A DNA stretch of 58,803 nt from Paenarthrobacter nitroguajacolicus (GTDB lineage: Bacteria; Actinomycetota; Actinomycetes; Actinomycetales; Micrococcaceae), in NCBI RefSeq assembly GCF_029952445.1, contig NZ_JAQPPK010000030.1, positions 1 through 58,803 on the forward strand, in the 5' to 3' direction. The notes beneath the pieces are model-generated. The model worked only from the letters and a program-made list of their open reading frames with translations. It was not told the origin of the DNA and did no database searches. Positions 48,084 through 56,069 of the stretch are shown in pieces; the stretch's first letter is position 1, and every line of letters starts with the position of its first letter. The translations under genes were made by a program, and so were the position numbers.

Positions 48084-49592
48084 TCACACGACGGCGGCTG
48101 GTGGCATTTTGGAGGGCGGCTTGACGGACACCGTTGAGGCTCTGGAGCCGGGCATCGCAGCGGCCTTGGGGCCGGGCGGCACCAGGGTTGTGAAGCCTGG
48201 TAGGGGTGGGGCTTTTGATTGGTAGGTGTGTCCGGTGGGTGTTTGGAGTTTGAGGGTGTGGCGGGTTTCGGGGTTGGCGTTGCCCTGGGTGGTGGTTGCG
48301 GTCCAGCCGGGGTGTTCTTTGGTGTGGTTGCAGGCTTCGCAGAGCCCGGCGCCGTTCTCCAGTGTGGTGGCTCCGCCGTTGTGCCAGGGCACGACGTGGT
48401 CGATGTGCCGGATGGGCGCATCGCAGTACGGTGTGCGGCAGGTAGCATCGCGGGTCTCAATGAAGCGTCGCAGCCTCGGTGGGAAGAGCCGTGATTTGGA
48501 GTCCGTGGTCAGCAGCTCCCCGGTGGTTGGGGCGGTGTAGAGCCGCCGTAACCAGACGCCGTACTCGGGATCCCGCACAGTGGCCCCTGACCGCCCGTCA
48601 CTGCTGGCTGCGCGTTCGGGGTCGCCTGCCGGTGTGGGGTTGGTGAGCTCGCGTGCCCAGTGGGCCGGAACGATGCCGTAGCCCTGAAGCCTCGCCGGTT
48701 CACTCTCCCCCTGGAACAAAGTCCGGTCGGTCATGACGAGCTGGACCTCGACGCCGTTGATTCCTCCGGGTTTGCCGGTGATCCGTTCGACGAGGATATC
48801 GGCCATGACCTGGCTCCGGGTCCGCTCCCCACCCCCGGCACCGGTCCCTGCACGCGACCGGCCAGAGTCCGCCGCCCGCGACAACGCCGCATAAACCGCG
48901 ACGCCTTGGGCAGCCGGCAGCAACGCGGTCAGGACCGTCATGGTATCCGGGGCAGGGCGCAGGCCCACGGTCCGGTCGGACGCGGCACGGGCAGCACGCT
49001 GGGCCACCGACCGGGGATCCCGCTGATACGCCGCAGCCTTCGCGGCGGCGATGATCTCCTTGTCCCCGACCCCCTCAAAGGTCCCGGCATCGGCACCGAG
49101 TTCCGCATCAACCGCGGACCGGTCCTCCACAGACAAACAGGCTGTTTCCCTCACCAGCAACGTAGCCCGCCACTCATTCAAGAGCCCTGCTTCCAGCGCG
49201 GCCATCGTGTGCGGCATCTCCGTGACAAGAGCCTTCGCCAACCCCAACAACCGCGAGCCCTTGTTCGGGGACTCCCGCCGCGCCAAAGCCACCTGCGCTC
49301 CCACATCCCTGCCCCGCTCGGACACTGGAACACCCGCCGCAGCCTGGCCGGCGCGCACACCCACATCGAACGCAACCGCCACCCTCGCCTGCAAAGCGGT
49401 GATGGCGGACTTCAGCTCCTCCAGAGCACGGAGCTGATCAATCAACTCACCGCTCCCGTCGCCGAGACGGACGGCACCCAAAAGTACGATCAGATCAGAA
49501 ACCCGGGGTGTCGACTCCAGGGACAATAGACTCGCGACAGGATCAGGCTCACCTACCGCTGCGCCCGCTTGCCAGCCCCGAATCTGCTCCAT
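48084..49592 (-). CDS. DUF222/HNH endonuclease domain protein (13E12 family)
   Basis: 502 aa. The N-terminal DUF222 part (to about 350) has ELIDQLRALEELKSAITALQARVAVAFDVGVRAGQ and LARRESPNKGSRLLGLAKALVTEMPHTMAAL. The C-terminal HNH motif is CRTPYCDAPIRHIDHVVPWHNGGATTLENGAGLCEACNHTKEH, with the Cys pairs that hold zinc. The family is expanded in mycobacteria and Micrococcaceae, often in many copies and linked with repeats; its role is unknown. No mobile-element ends were seen around it. Confidence 0.92.
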   Translation of the reverse strand: MEQIRGWQAGAAVGEPDPVASLLSLESTPRVSDLIVLLGAVRLGDGSGELIDQLRALEELKSAITALQARVAVAFDVGVRAGQAAAGVPVSERGRDVGAQVALARRESPNKGSRLLGLAKALVTEMPHTMAALEAGLLNEWRATLLVRETACLSVEDRSAVDAELGADAGTFEGVGDKEIIAAAKAAAYQRDPRSVAQRAARAASDRTVGLRPAPDTMTVLTALLPAAQGVAVYAALSRAADSGRSRAGTGAGGGERTRSQVMADILVERITGKPGGINGVEVQLVMTDRTLFQGESEPARLQGYGIVPAHWARELTNPTPAGDPERAASSDGRSGATVRDPEYGVWLRRLYTAPTTGELLTTDSKSRLFPPRLRRFIETRDATCRTPYCDAPIRHIDHVVPWHNGGATTLENGAGLCEACNHTKEHPGWTATTTQGNANPETRHTLKLQTPTGHTYQSKAPPLPGFTTLVPPGPKAAAMPGSRASTVSVKPPSKMPPAAVV

Positions 49593-49658
49593 GCCCCAAC
49601 TCTTCCAGCCACCAAAAGAGCACAGAAGGCACCAACCGCCCTATGTGGAAAACCCGGC

Positions 49659-50261
49659 CTACTCCCCGTGAATCAACCACTGCGCAGTCCGGATGATTGC
49701 TTGGTCTCCTTGCGGCGTTCGCAACCCTGCGATCTCTGAGCGCGTGACGGCCGCACCCTCGAACAAGCTCACAACAGTTGCCGCCACAGCATTGATTTCC
49801 TGCTCCGAAAGCCCCGGCCTGCCTCGCCGGACCAAACCCCGCACGTGCGCGCAATATTGAAAATAGAACCCCCGGAGGGCACTGGCGGCGCCTTCGTCTG
49901 CGGCAGCCAGGGCCCAGATCTCAAGGTGCATCCTGACGTCGGCCATGTCCGAATGTTCCTGGAGCAACGCAGCCAGCAGCCGGTAAGAATCATCCCGGCC
50001 CAGCCGACCCGCGGCCTCCGGCGAAAGGTCCACATCGGTGACGTCGTTGAGCCGTTGAAGGGAGCGTTCGAGCGCCCGCTCAAGCACTGCGCGAATAAGG
50101 TCAGCGCGGGTGGGATAGTAGTGCTGCAAGTGTCCGATCCGCACCCCGGCGGCGGCCGCGAAGTCCCGCATGGCGGCGTTTGCGTTGCCTTTGGTGACCA
50201 GTACTTCTTCAGCAGCATCCAGGAGGGCCGCCTTCCGCAGCGCGCCCTTGGTTTCGGTCAT
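49659..50261 (-). CDS. TetR-family transcriptional regulator
   Basis: 200 aa. HTH at about 8-50: RKAALLDAAEEVLVTKGNANAAMRDFAAAAGVRIGHLQHYYPTRADLIRAVLE. The C-terminal ligand domain is typical of the AcrR/BetI branch. Its start overlaps the stop of the upstream dehydrogenase-like gene by 4 bases, so the two form one operon; the 22-bp palindrome at 51312 is a likely autoregulatory site. Confidence 0.92.
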   Translation of the reverse strand: MTETKGALRKAALLDAAEEVLVTKGNANAAMRDFAAAAGVRIGHLQHYYPTRADLIRAVLERALERSLQRLNDVTDVDLSPEAAGRLGRDDSYRLLAALLQEHSDMADVRMHLEIWALAAADEGAASALRGFYFQYCAHVRGLVRRGRPGLSEQEINAVAATVVSLFEGAAVTRSEIAGLRTPQGDQAIIRTAQWLIHGE

Positions 50262-51304
50262 GGCCTCAATATTGTCACACCGTAAGACTCGAGTTTGGCG
50301 AGCTGGGCAGCCGGTTCCGGAGTGGATTCAGGGAAGAAAACGCCGGGCTGGGCGTCGTGGTGAAGCACCGCTTGGAGTCCAAGGAGTCCTCCCACCGCAG
50401 TGAGGTGTGCTTGGCCCAACGTATCGGAGATGACGGCCGTCCTGGTGCCCCGTGGTCCACTCACATCGACGCGGATTTGCGCTGTCCCACCCGACCCCGG
50501 CGAGTAAAGGAGTGACCGTCGCAGCGGAGCCCATTTCTCTCCGCTGCCCCAACGGAACAGCCCAACCGCACGTGCGGCGAGCAACGCCGTCGTCGATGTA
50601 TTGGAGCTGAACCCAATTCTTGTGGCCACGGATTCCGCACCCAGCGTGAGCGGCAGCGTGAATTGCTCGGGCGTGTCCAGCCGGGCAACTTTGGTCCGAT
50701 GTCCGGCGATGTCCACCCAGCGGGTGTCAGTTAAGGGGCGTACGACGGCGGCCTTACCGCCTTTTCGTGCCTCGAACTCAAGTCCCAGCCGATCCATGAA
50801 GTCGACAGAGTCAACTCCTGCTTGGTCGTTGACGTCGTATCTGATGGAAATGTCCACGTCGACCGCTTCACCCACCTCTTGGGCCAATGCCGCGGCGACT
50901 GTATTGGTGACGCCACCCATCCATCCTGAACTCAGCAGCACGGGCGCCGTCGGTTTCAATAGCGTTGCCACCGTGATAGCCCGGGTGACCCGGCTGGTCC
51001 AACGGGTGACGTCAACGTAGGGTATGCCGGCGCTGACCGCGGCGCGGAGCACCCTGTCCTGAGGGTCATTGACTGTACTGATCACCGCCCTGACCCGCGC
51101 TTCGAAGGGTTCCGGCTGGCTGAGGTCCCACTTTTGAACGCCGACGTTTTCATCGGCCAAGTGTGCTGCCTGGTCGGGATTCCTGCCCGTCAGGAGCAGC
51201 GGCCAGTGCGCCGAGGCGTGGCGCGTGAGTGCGGTGCCCACGGTTCCGTAGCCACCGACAATCAGCACAGGGCCTGCGGTATCGAGCTTGAGGAGATCAT
51301 TCAT
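50258..51304 (-). CDS. Saccharopine-dehydrogenase-like NAD(P)-binding protein
   Basis: 348 aa. Rossmann motif VLIVGGYGTVGTALTRHASAHWPLLLTGRN (GxGxxG at about 18-23), then SLVNDPQDRVLRAAVSAGIPYVDVTRW and LLSSGWMGGVTNTVA. The domain architecture follows saccharopine dehydrogenase/carboxynorspermidine-type proteins; the substrate is unknown. Regulated by the TetR protein encoded by the overlapping downstream gene. Confidence 0.82.
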   Translation of the reverse strand: MNDLLKLDTAGPVLIVGGYGTVGTALTRHASAHWPLLLTGRNPDQAAHLADENVGVQKWDLSQPEPFEARVRAVISTVNDPQDRVLRAAVSAGIPYVDVTRWTSRVTRAITVATLLKPTAPVLLSSGWMGGVTNTVAAALAQEVGEAVDVDISIRYDVNDQAGVDSVDFMDRLGLEFEARKGGKAAVVRPLTDTRWVDIAGHRTKVARLDTPEQFTLPLTLGAESVATRIGFSSNTSTTALLAARAVGLFRWGSGEKWAPLRRSLLYSPGSGGTAQIRVDVSGPRGTRTAVISDTLGQAHLTAVGGLLGLQAVLHHDAQPGVFFPESTPEPAAQLAKLESYGVTILRP

Positions 51305-51311
51305 GATTTGA

Positions 51312-51333
51312 TTTTAGGTCATATGACCTAAAA
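51312..51333. promoter_or_regulatory. 22-bp perfect palindromic operator
   Basis: TTTTAGGTCAT / ATGACCTAAAA, perfect with no spacer, directly 7 bp upstream of the dehydrogenase-like gene. TetR-family operators often have this shape, and the TetR gene is the second gene of the operon. Confidence 0.7.
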
Positions 51334-51433
51334 CGTGGAAACTGTCCTCAATGTGGTGGCGCATCGGAGCGTCCGTGCCTAGGCTGCTGTTATCTACCCC
51401 GAGCAACATGCGCCAGCACGCAAAGGAGAGATC

Positions 51434-51622
51434 ATGACACTGCCCCCGACCCACGAGCCCGAACCGTTCCCACCGGATCCCGGCCCCGTTCCGCCGCCTC
51501 CGGACCCCACCACGCCGTTTCCTCCGAGCCCTATACCGGACCCCAACCCCACTCCGGGACCTTCGCCGGTCCCCGACCCCGGCCCCGTTCCGCCAACCCC
51601 CAACCCGGACCCGACGTACTGA
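51434..51622 (+). CDS. Proline-rich mini-protein
   Basis: 62 aa, ATG behind AAAGGAGAG, a strong ribosome-binding site. About half of the residues are Pro, in PDPGPVPP-type repeats, with Asp and Thr. No signal peptide. Low-complexity and probably unstructured; could be a spacer or surface-linked peptide. Low conservation is expected. The strong start site is the main reason to accept it. Confidence 0.5.
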   Translation: MTLPPTHEPEPFPPDPGPVPPPPDPTTPFPPSPIPDPNPTPGPSPVPDPGPVPPTPNPDPTY

Positions 51623-51645
51623 CCGGCGGGGCCAAATAGCAACAG

Positions 51646-52101
51646 CTAGCCGAGCGCCCTTTTAATCAGCTCCACGATCCTGGCTTCCACGTCGGGCGTG
51701 ATTTCCTTGAGCGCAAAGGACGTGGGCCACATCGCGCCGTCGTCCAGCATGGCGTTTTCCTCAAAGCCGAGCGTCGCATAGCGTGACTTGAACTTGTCCG
51801 CACTCTTGAAGAAGACGATGTTCTTGCCGTCCTTGGCGTAGGCAGGCATCCCGTACCAGGTCTTGGGTGCCAGCTCCGGAGCGTGCTCCTTCACAAGGGC
51901 GTGCAGGCGTTCAGCCATGACCTTGTCCGACTCCGGCATCTCCGCAATCTTGGCCATCACATCCGCCTCGCCGTCAGCTGCGCTAGCCTTCTTGCGCGGA
52001 GATTTCTTGAGTTCCTGCGCGCGCTCCTTCATGGCGGCGCGCTCATCCTCTGTGAAGCCCTCGTAGGACTTGCCCTTGCCGGTGGTTGTGGTCCAAGCCA
52101 T
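51646..52101 (-). CDS. DUF1801 domain protein (YdhG/YjhG-like)
   Basis: 151 aa. An N-terminal Lys-rich region (TEDERAAMKERAQELKKSPRKK) precedes the DUF1801 body: KIAEMPESDKVMAERLHALVKEHAPELAPKTWYGMPAYAKDGKNIVFFKSADKFKSRYATLGF. It resembles the Fra/YdhG iron-chaperone-like fold. Function is not established. The 13-bp palindrome at 52124 lies just upstream. Confidence 0.82.
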   Translation of the reverse strand: MAWTTTTGKGKSYEGFTEDERAAMKERAQELKKSPRKKASAADGEADVMAKIAEMPESDKVMAERLHALVKEHAPELAPKTWYGMPAYAKDGKNIVFFKSADKFKSRYATLGFEENAMLDDGAMWPTSFALKEITPDVEARIVELIKRALG

Positions 52102-52123
52102 TTGCCCGTCTCCTCAGTTGGTC

Positions 52124-52136
52124 GGTATCCGATACC
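52124..52136. promoter_or_regulatory. 13-bp palindrome upstream of DUF1801 gene
   Basis: GGTATC-C-GATACC, perfect, 23 bp upstream of the ATG. No regulator is obvious from context. Confidence 0.35.
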
Positions 52137-52390
52137 CAAAACGCTACGACTGGGCCGAGGCTGCGGGCTTCTCCAAAACTGCTCGATTACCCTAACGATG
52201 GTGCTGCGGTTTGGGCAGCCCCCGGGTGAAGCGCCAGCGGCCTAACCCGTGGCTCCGGGGCCGAATCCTGCTATGAGAACTGTTCATGCAGCTTCCGCAG
52301 CACCGAGCTGCACCAAAGGCCCTGCCATTGGGACGGCCTAATTCCTACGTGACGTCCAAGTCCGGCTCGCCGCACCGCGCCGACAACCAA

Positions 52391-53110
52391 CTAATCAGCG
52401 TCAAGGGCGGGGTTGAATCTTGGGAGCCCCTGCAGGCGGCAGCTGATCCCACTGATATGAGCAGCCATCGCCGCCTCAGCCAACGCAGTGTCGTTGGCTC
52501 TGAAGGCTTCAATAATGGCTCCGTGCTCGAGTTGCGTGTCATCTCCGCTGAGATCATTCTGAACCATCAAGCGGAACCGCTGGATGTGACCTTCGACCGA
52601 GCCGTAAGCCCTGACCAGGAATTCGTTGTCGGTCGCTTCCACAATGAGCCGATGAAATTCTTCGTCCGCACGCCAGTAGGCACGATACCCGGCAAATGTA
52701 CTGCCTCCATGGCGCGATTGATCGAGAACCCGGTGGACCCGTTCAAGCTCCGGGACCAGCCTCGAGGCGGAGTTTTCGCAGGCCAAACGTGCACATGCTG
52801 GTTCAAGGACATGTCGCGTAGTGAGAAGGGCGACGGCATCTTTGGCTGTAGGCTCGGGGGCCACCCTGTAGCCCCTGAGGGCCTCGCGCCTTATCATTCC
52901 CGTGGCTTCAAGACGTGCCAAGGCCTCGCGGACAGGGGTGGATGAGACCTTGAAACGCTTGGCCAGGCCATCAATGCTCAAGGGCGCACCCGTGGGAATT
53001 TTATCGTCCAACAGCAAGGAAAGAACTGCCTCGAAGACCTGGTCCGCCAACATAGGCCGCGAGGGTATGAGGTCTTCTACTTCTTCAGCTGGAACGGTGT
53101 TCGTGTTCAT
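52391..53110 (-). CDS. GntR-family regulator (FCD subfamily), divergent from the amino acid ABC operon
   Basis: 239 aa. Winged helix (about 25-85: QVFEAVLSLLLDDKIPTGAPLSIDGLAKRFKVSSTPVREALARLEATGMIRREALRGYRV) and an FCD domain with ADEEFHRLIVEATDN and EHGAIIEAFRANDTALAEAAMAAHI. It is divergent from the ABC transporter at 53300, and GATGTACGGTACATC lies between them. Likely the repressor of transporter, oxidase and RidA. Confidence 0.9.
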   Translation of the reverse strand: MNTNTVPAEEVEDLIPSRPMLADQVFEAVLSLLLDDKIPTGAPLSIDGLAKRFKVSSTPVREALARLEATGMIRREALRGYRVAPEPTAKDAVALLTTRHVLEPACARLACENSASRLVPELERVHRVLDQSRHGGSTFAGYRAYWRADEEFHRLIVEATDNEFLVRAYGSVEGHIQRFRLMVQNDLSGDDTQLEHGAIIEAFRANDTALAEAAMAAHISGISCRLQGLPRFNPALDAD

Positions 53111-53197
53111 ACAGGGTCCCCTATGTTATCGGGCAGGCTACAAACATTACCCATATATCGACCAAGCCACGCGACTCCTTGGCAAGAAATCGTGCAT

Positions 53198-53212
53198 GAT
53201 GTACGGTACATC
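53198..53212. promoter_or_regulatory. Palindromic operator GATGTAC-G-GTACATC
   Basis: Perfect 15-bp palindrome (odd centre) about 100 bp upstream of the ABC substrate-binding gene and 88 bp upstream of the GntR gene. TGTAC-x-GTACA-type sites are typical of GntR regulators of the FCD subfamily. Confidence 0.65.
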
Positions 53213-53299
53213 CTACCGGCAAAAGTGGTGACGTGAAACACATTGGGGTGTTGAACGCCACTTCCGGTCCATCACCCCTCAACTTCTAAGGCGCATTCG

Positions 53300-54199
53300 A
53301 TGAATCAGCTCCGATCAATCCTGACGACTGCAACCCTCTTGGTGACGGCCTGTGGCCTCCTGGCGGGATGTTCAAACCCTGACGGCTCCGGCACCAGCGC
53401 TGAGAAGCCCGCTTCCGCTGCCGAGGCCACGTCGGTAGACGAAGCGGCTGCTGCAGCTTTGCCACAGTCCGTGCGTGACAAAGGAACCCTGGTGGTGACA
53501 ATGAGCCAGAGCTCTCCCCCACTTCACTTCATGGACGGCAACACTACGGTCGGCGTTGACCCGGAACTTGCCGTTGCCCTGGGCCAAACTCTTGGGCTGA
53601 AGACCGAAGTACAAAGTGGACCGTTCGACGGCATCATCCCCGGCATCAGCGCCGGTAAGTTCGACATGGCAATCTCACAGATGTCCCCCTCCACTGAGCG
53701 TATGAAGGTTCTCGACTTCGTTGACTACTACCAGTCCGGAAGCGGCATTGGCGCCGCACCAGGCAACCCCCAGAACCTCACGCCGGATGCTCTGTGTGGC
53801 AAGCGAGTTGGCGTGCTGAAAGGTTCATTTCAGGACCTGAAACGTGTCCCTGCGCTCTCTGCAGCCTGCACAACCACCGGAAAGCCCGCGATCGAGACCA
53901 TGACGTACCCGGATATGCAGGCACCAAGTCTGGCTTTGGCGGCCGGACGTCTTGATGCCGTCTACGTCGACGGCCCCACGCTGGGATACGCCATCAAGCA
54001 GGGCGCCAAGATTGAACTCGTTGGCGAGAAAGACCTCTCCCCCGTGAGCATCGGATTCAAGAAGGGCGCCGGCATGGAGAAGGCCGTTCAGCTCGGCTTG
54101 GAAGCGATGTCCAAGAATGGAAAATACAAGGAAATCCTTGATAAATGGGGCGTGGGCAACGGAGCGATTTCTGACTTCGCCTTCAACAAGGCCCAGTAA
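53300..54199 (+). CDS. Amino-acid-type ABC transporter substrate-binding lipoprotein
   Basis: 299 aa. Signal peptide and lipobox LAGC (C24). The SBP family-3 body: VRDKGTLVVTMSQSSPPLHFMDGNTTVGVDPELAVALGQTLGLKTEVQSGPFDGIIPGISAGKFDMAISQMSPSTERMKVLDFVDYYQSG. It would capture an amino acid or polar compound outside the membrane. First gene of the operon that continues with permease, ATPase, oxidase homologue and RidA. Confidence 0.93.
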   Translation: MNQLRSILTTATLLVTACGLLAGCSNPDGSGTSAEKPASAAEATSVDEAAAAALPQSVRDKGTLVVTMSQSSPPLHFMDGNTTVGVDPELAVALGQTLGLKTEVQSGPFDGIIPGISAGKFDMAISQMSPSTERMKVLDFVDYYQSGSGIGAAPGNPQNLTPDALCGKRVGVLKGSFQDLKRVPALSAACTTTGKPAIETMTYPDMQAPSLALAAGRLDAVYVDGPTLGYAIKQGAKIELVGEKDLSPVSIGFKKGAGMEKAVQLGLEAMSKNGKYKEILDKWGVGNGAISDFAFNKAQ

Positions 54200-54210
54200 G
54201 AAGGCACAAC

Positions 54211-55185
54211 ATGACAAGCACAATAGCCTTCGAGGGAAAGCAGCCTTCAGCAGTGGATGACAAAACCCAAAGCCTCCTCCTTGGACGTCCGCATAAACAC
54301 CACGGAGCAATGTGGCTGACAGCCACGGTCGTTCTTGTCGGCGTAATGCTTGTGACCTATTCACTGGTGACGAATGAACGTTACGAGTGGGATGTAGCTT
54401 TCTCCTGGTTCACCTCAGAAAGGCTGTTTACCGGTCTTCTGCGGACGCTGGGCCTCACAGCCATCTCCATGGTGGTCGGCATCGTAGTTGGCGTTCTCCT
54501 GGCATTGGCCCGGTTGGCCCCGAATGCAATCGTCGCCGGGGTTGCCGCCTTCCTCATATGGTTCTTCCGCGGGGTACCCGTGTTCGTTCAACTCCTCTTC
54601 TGGGGCTTCATCGCAGCGATCTACCCACGGATTGAAATCGGCGTCCCGTTCGGACCGGAATTCTTCTCCGTCGACGCCAACGTCCTCATTACGCCCTTTG
54701 TCGCTGCGGTCCTGGGTCTTGGGCTGAACGAAGGGGCCTACATGTCCGAAATCGTTCGGGCAGGCTTGCTGAGTGTCAACCGCGGCCAAACGGAGGCCGC
54801 CACTGCACTGGGCATGCGGCGCTTCGCAATACTCACCCGCGTCGTCCTCCCACAGGCCATGAAGGTCATTGTTCCTCCCACGGGAAATCAGACCATCTCG
54901 ATGCTCAAGACGACCTCCTTGGTCAGCGTCCTGGCGTTCCCCGAGCTTCTCTACTCAGCTCAGCTGGTTTACAGCGCCAACTTCAAAACCATCCCCCTCC
55001 TCATCGCCGCGAGCATGTGGTACCTGGTGGTCACCAGCATCTTGAGCCTCGGCCAGTACTTCATCGAACGTCACTACAACCGCGGGACTGTCACCACCCG
55101 CCGGACCAGACAGCGGGCCACCCCTCGTCGCTCCAAGTCCGCAATTGCTGCTGCAACAACGAGCTCAAAAGAAGGCCAGTCATGA
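54211..55185 (+). CDS. Amino-acid-type ABC transporter permease
   Basis: 324 aa, five or six TM segments with a longer N-terminal cytosolic part (about 40 residues). The EAA loop: SEIVRAGLLSVNRGQTEAATALGMRRFAILTRVVLPQAMKVIVPPTGNQTISMLKTTSLVSVLAFPELLYSAQ, the HisM/GlnP form. The C-terminal tail is basic. Its stop overlaps the ATP-binding gene by 4 bases. Confidence 0.93.
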   Translation: MTSTIAFEGKQPSAVDDKTQSLLLGRPHKHHGAMWLTATVVLVGVMLVTYSLVTNERYEWDVAFSWFTSERLFTGLLRTLGLTAISMVVGIVVGVLLALARLAPNAIVAGVAAFLIWFFRGVPVFVQLLFWGFIAAIYPRIEIGVPFGPEFFSVDANVLITPFVAAVLGLGLNEGAYMSEIVRAGLLSVNRGQTEAATALGMRRFAILTRVVLPQAMKVIVPPTGNQTISMLKTTSLVSVLAFPELLYSAQLVYSANFKTIPLLIAASMWYLVVTSILSLGQYFIERHYNRGTVTTRRTRQRATPRRSKSAIAAATTSSKEGQS

Positions 55186-55946
55186 ACGATGTGATGATCG
55201 AGGCAAAAGGCGTCACCAAGAACTTTGGCGACCTTCAGGTACTTAAAGGAATCGACCTGATGATCCCGCAGGGAAGTGTCACCTGCATCATTGGACCTTC
55301 CGGTTCGGGTAAGTCAACCTTCCTGCGTTGCATCAACCAGCTCGAATCCCTGGATGGGGGCTACATCGTAGTGCAGGGAGAACCTGTGGGCGTCAAGATC
55401 AAAAATGCCCGGCTCCATACAAAAAGCCACGCCGAATCAGCCAAAATGCGCGAAAACATCGGCATGGTCTTTCAAGGATTCAATCTCTTTCCTCACATGA
55501 CGGTGTTGCAAAATATCTGCGAAGCGCCCATAAGAGTCAAGCGGCAAAATCCCAAAACGGTTCGGGACCGGGCTCGGGTACTCCTGGATCGGGTGGGGCT
55601 TTCCGCCAAAGCAGACGCATACCCCTCGTCCCTTTCCGGCGGGCAGCAACAGCGTGTTGCCATTGCCCGGGCACTGGCGATGGAACCCAGCCTGATGCTT
55701 TTCGATGAACCAACATCCGCTCTGGACCCGGAACTCGTAGGTGAAGTACTGGACGTCATGCGTGCCCTCGCCCAAGCCGGTATGACGATGATCGTTGTGA
55801 CGCATGAAATTGGATTTGCCCGTGAGGTTGGCGACCACCTGATTTTCATGGACGGCGGCGGAATCGTCGAGCAAGGGGACCCCCGAACGGTACTGAAGGA
55901 CCCGCAGCATGAGCGAACAAAGCAGTTTCTGGCGAAGGTCATCTAG
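55182..55946 (+). CDS. Amino-acid-type ABC transporter ATP-binding protein
   Basis: 254 aa from ATG at 55182 (overlap ATGA with the permease stop). Walker A GPSGSGKST, Q-loop FQGFNLF, signature LSGGQQQR, Walker B LMLFDEP and H-loop VTHEIGFA, all intact. GlnQ/HisP class. Powers the importer. Confidence 0.95.
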   Translation: MNDVMIEAKGVTKNFGDLQVLKGIDLMIPQGSVTCIIGPSGSGKSTFLRCINQLESLDGGYIVVQGEPVGVKIKNARLHTKSHAESAKMRENIGMVFQGFNLFPHMTVLQNICEAPIRVKRQNPKTVRDRARVLLDRVGLSAKADAYPSSLSGGQQQRVAIARALAMEPSLMLFDEPTSALDPELVGEVLDVMRALAQAGMTMIVVTHEIGFAREVGDHLIFMDGGGIVEQGDPRTVLKDPQHERTKQFLAKVI

Positions 55947-56069
55947 ACCTCATCGCCTGGCCAAGTCGAACAAAGCAGAAACTCGATATGCAGTTCGGGA
56001 GGGACCTGTTCTCAACCCCTCCTCTGCCAACCACTGACTCCAAACCAAAATGGAAAGAAGTACTAACAA

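Noticed and set aside
48084..49592. HNH gene as part of a group I/II intron or transposon
   Set aside because: DUF222 architecture is a stand-alone 13E12-type protein; no terminal repeats, split host gene or target duplication seen.
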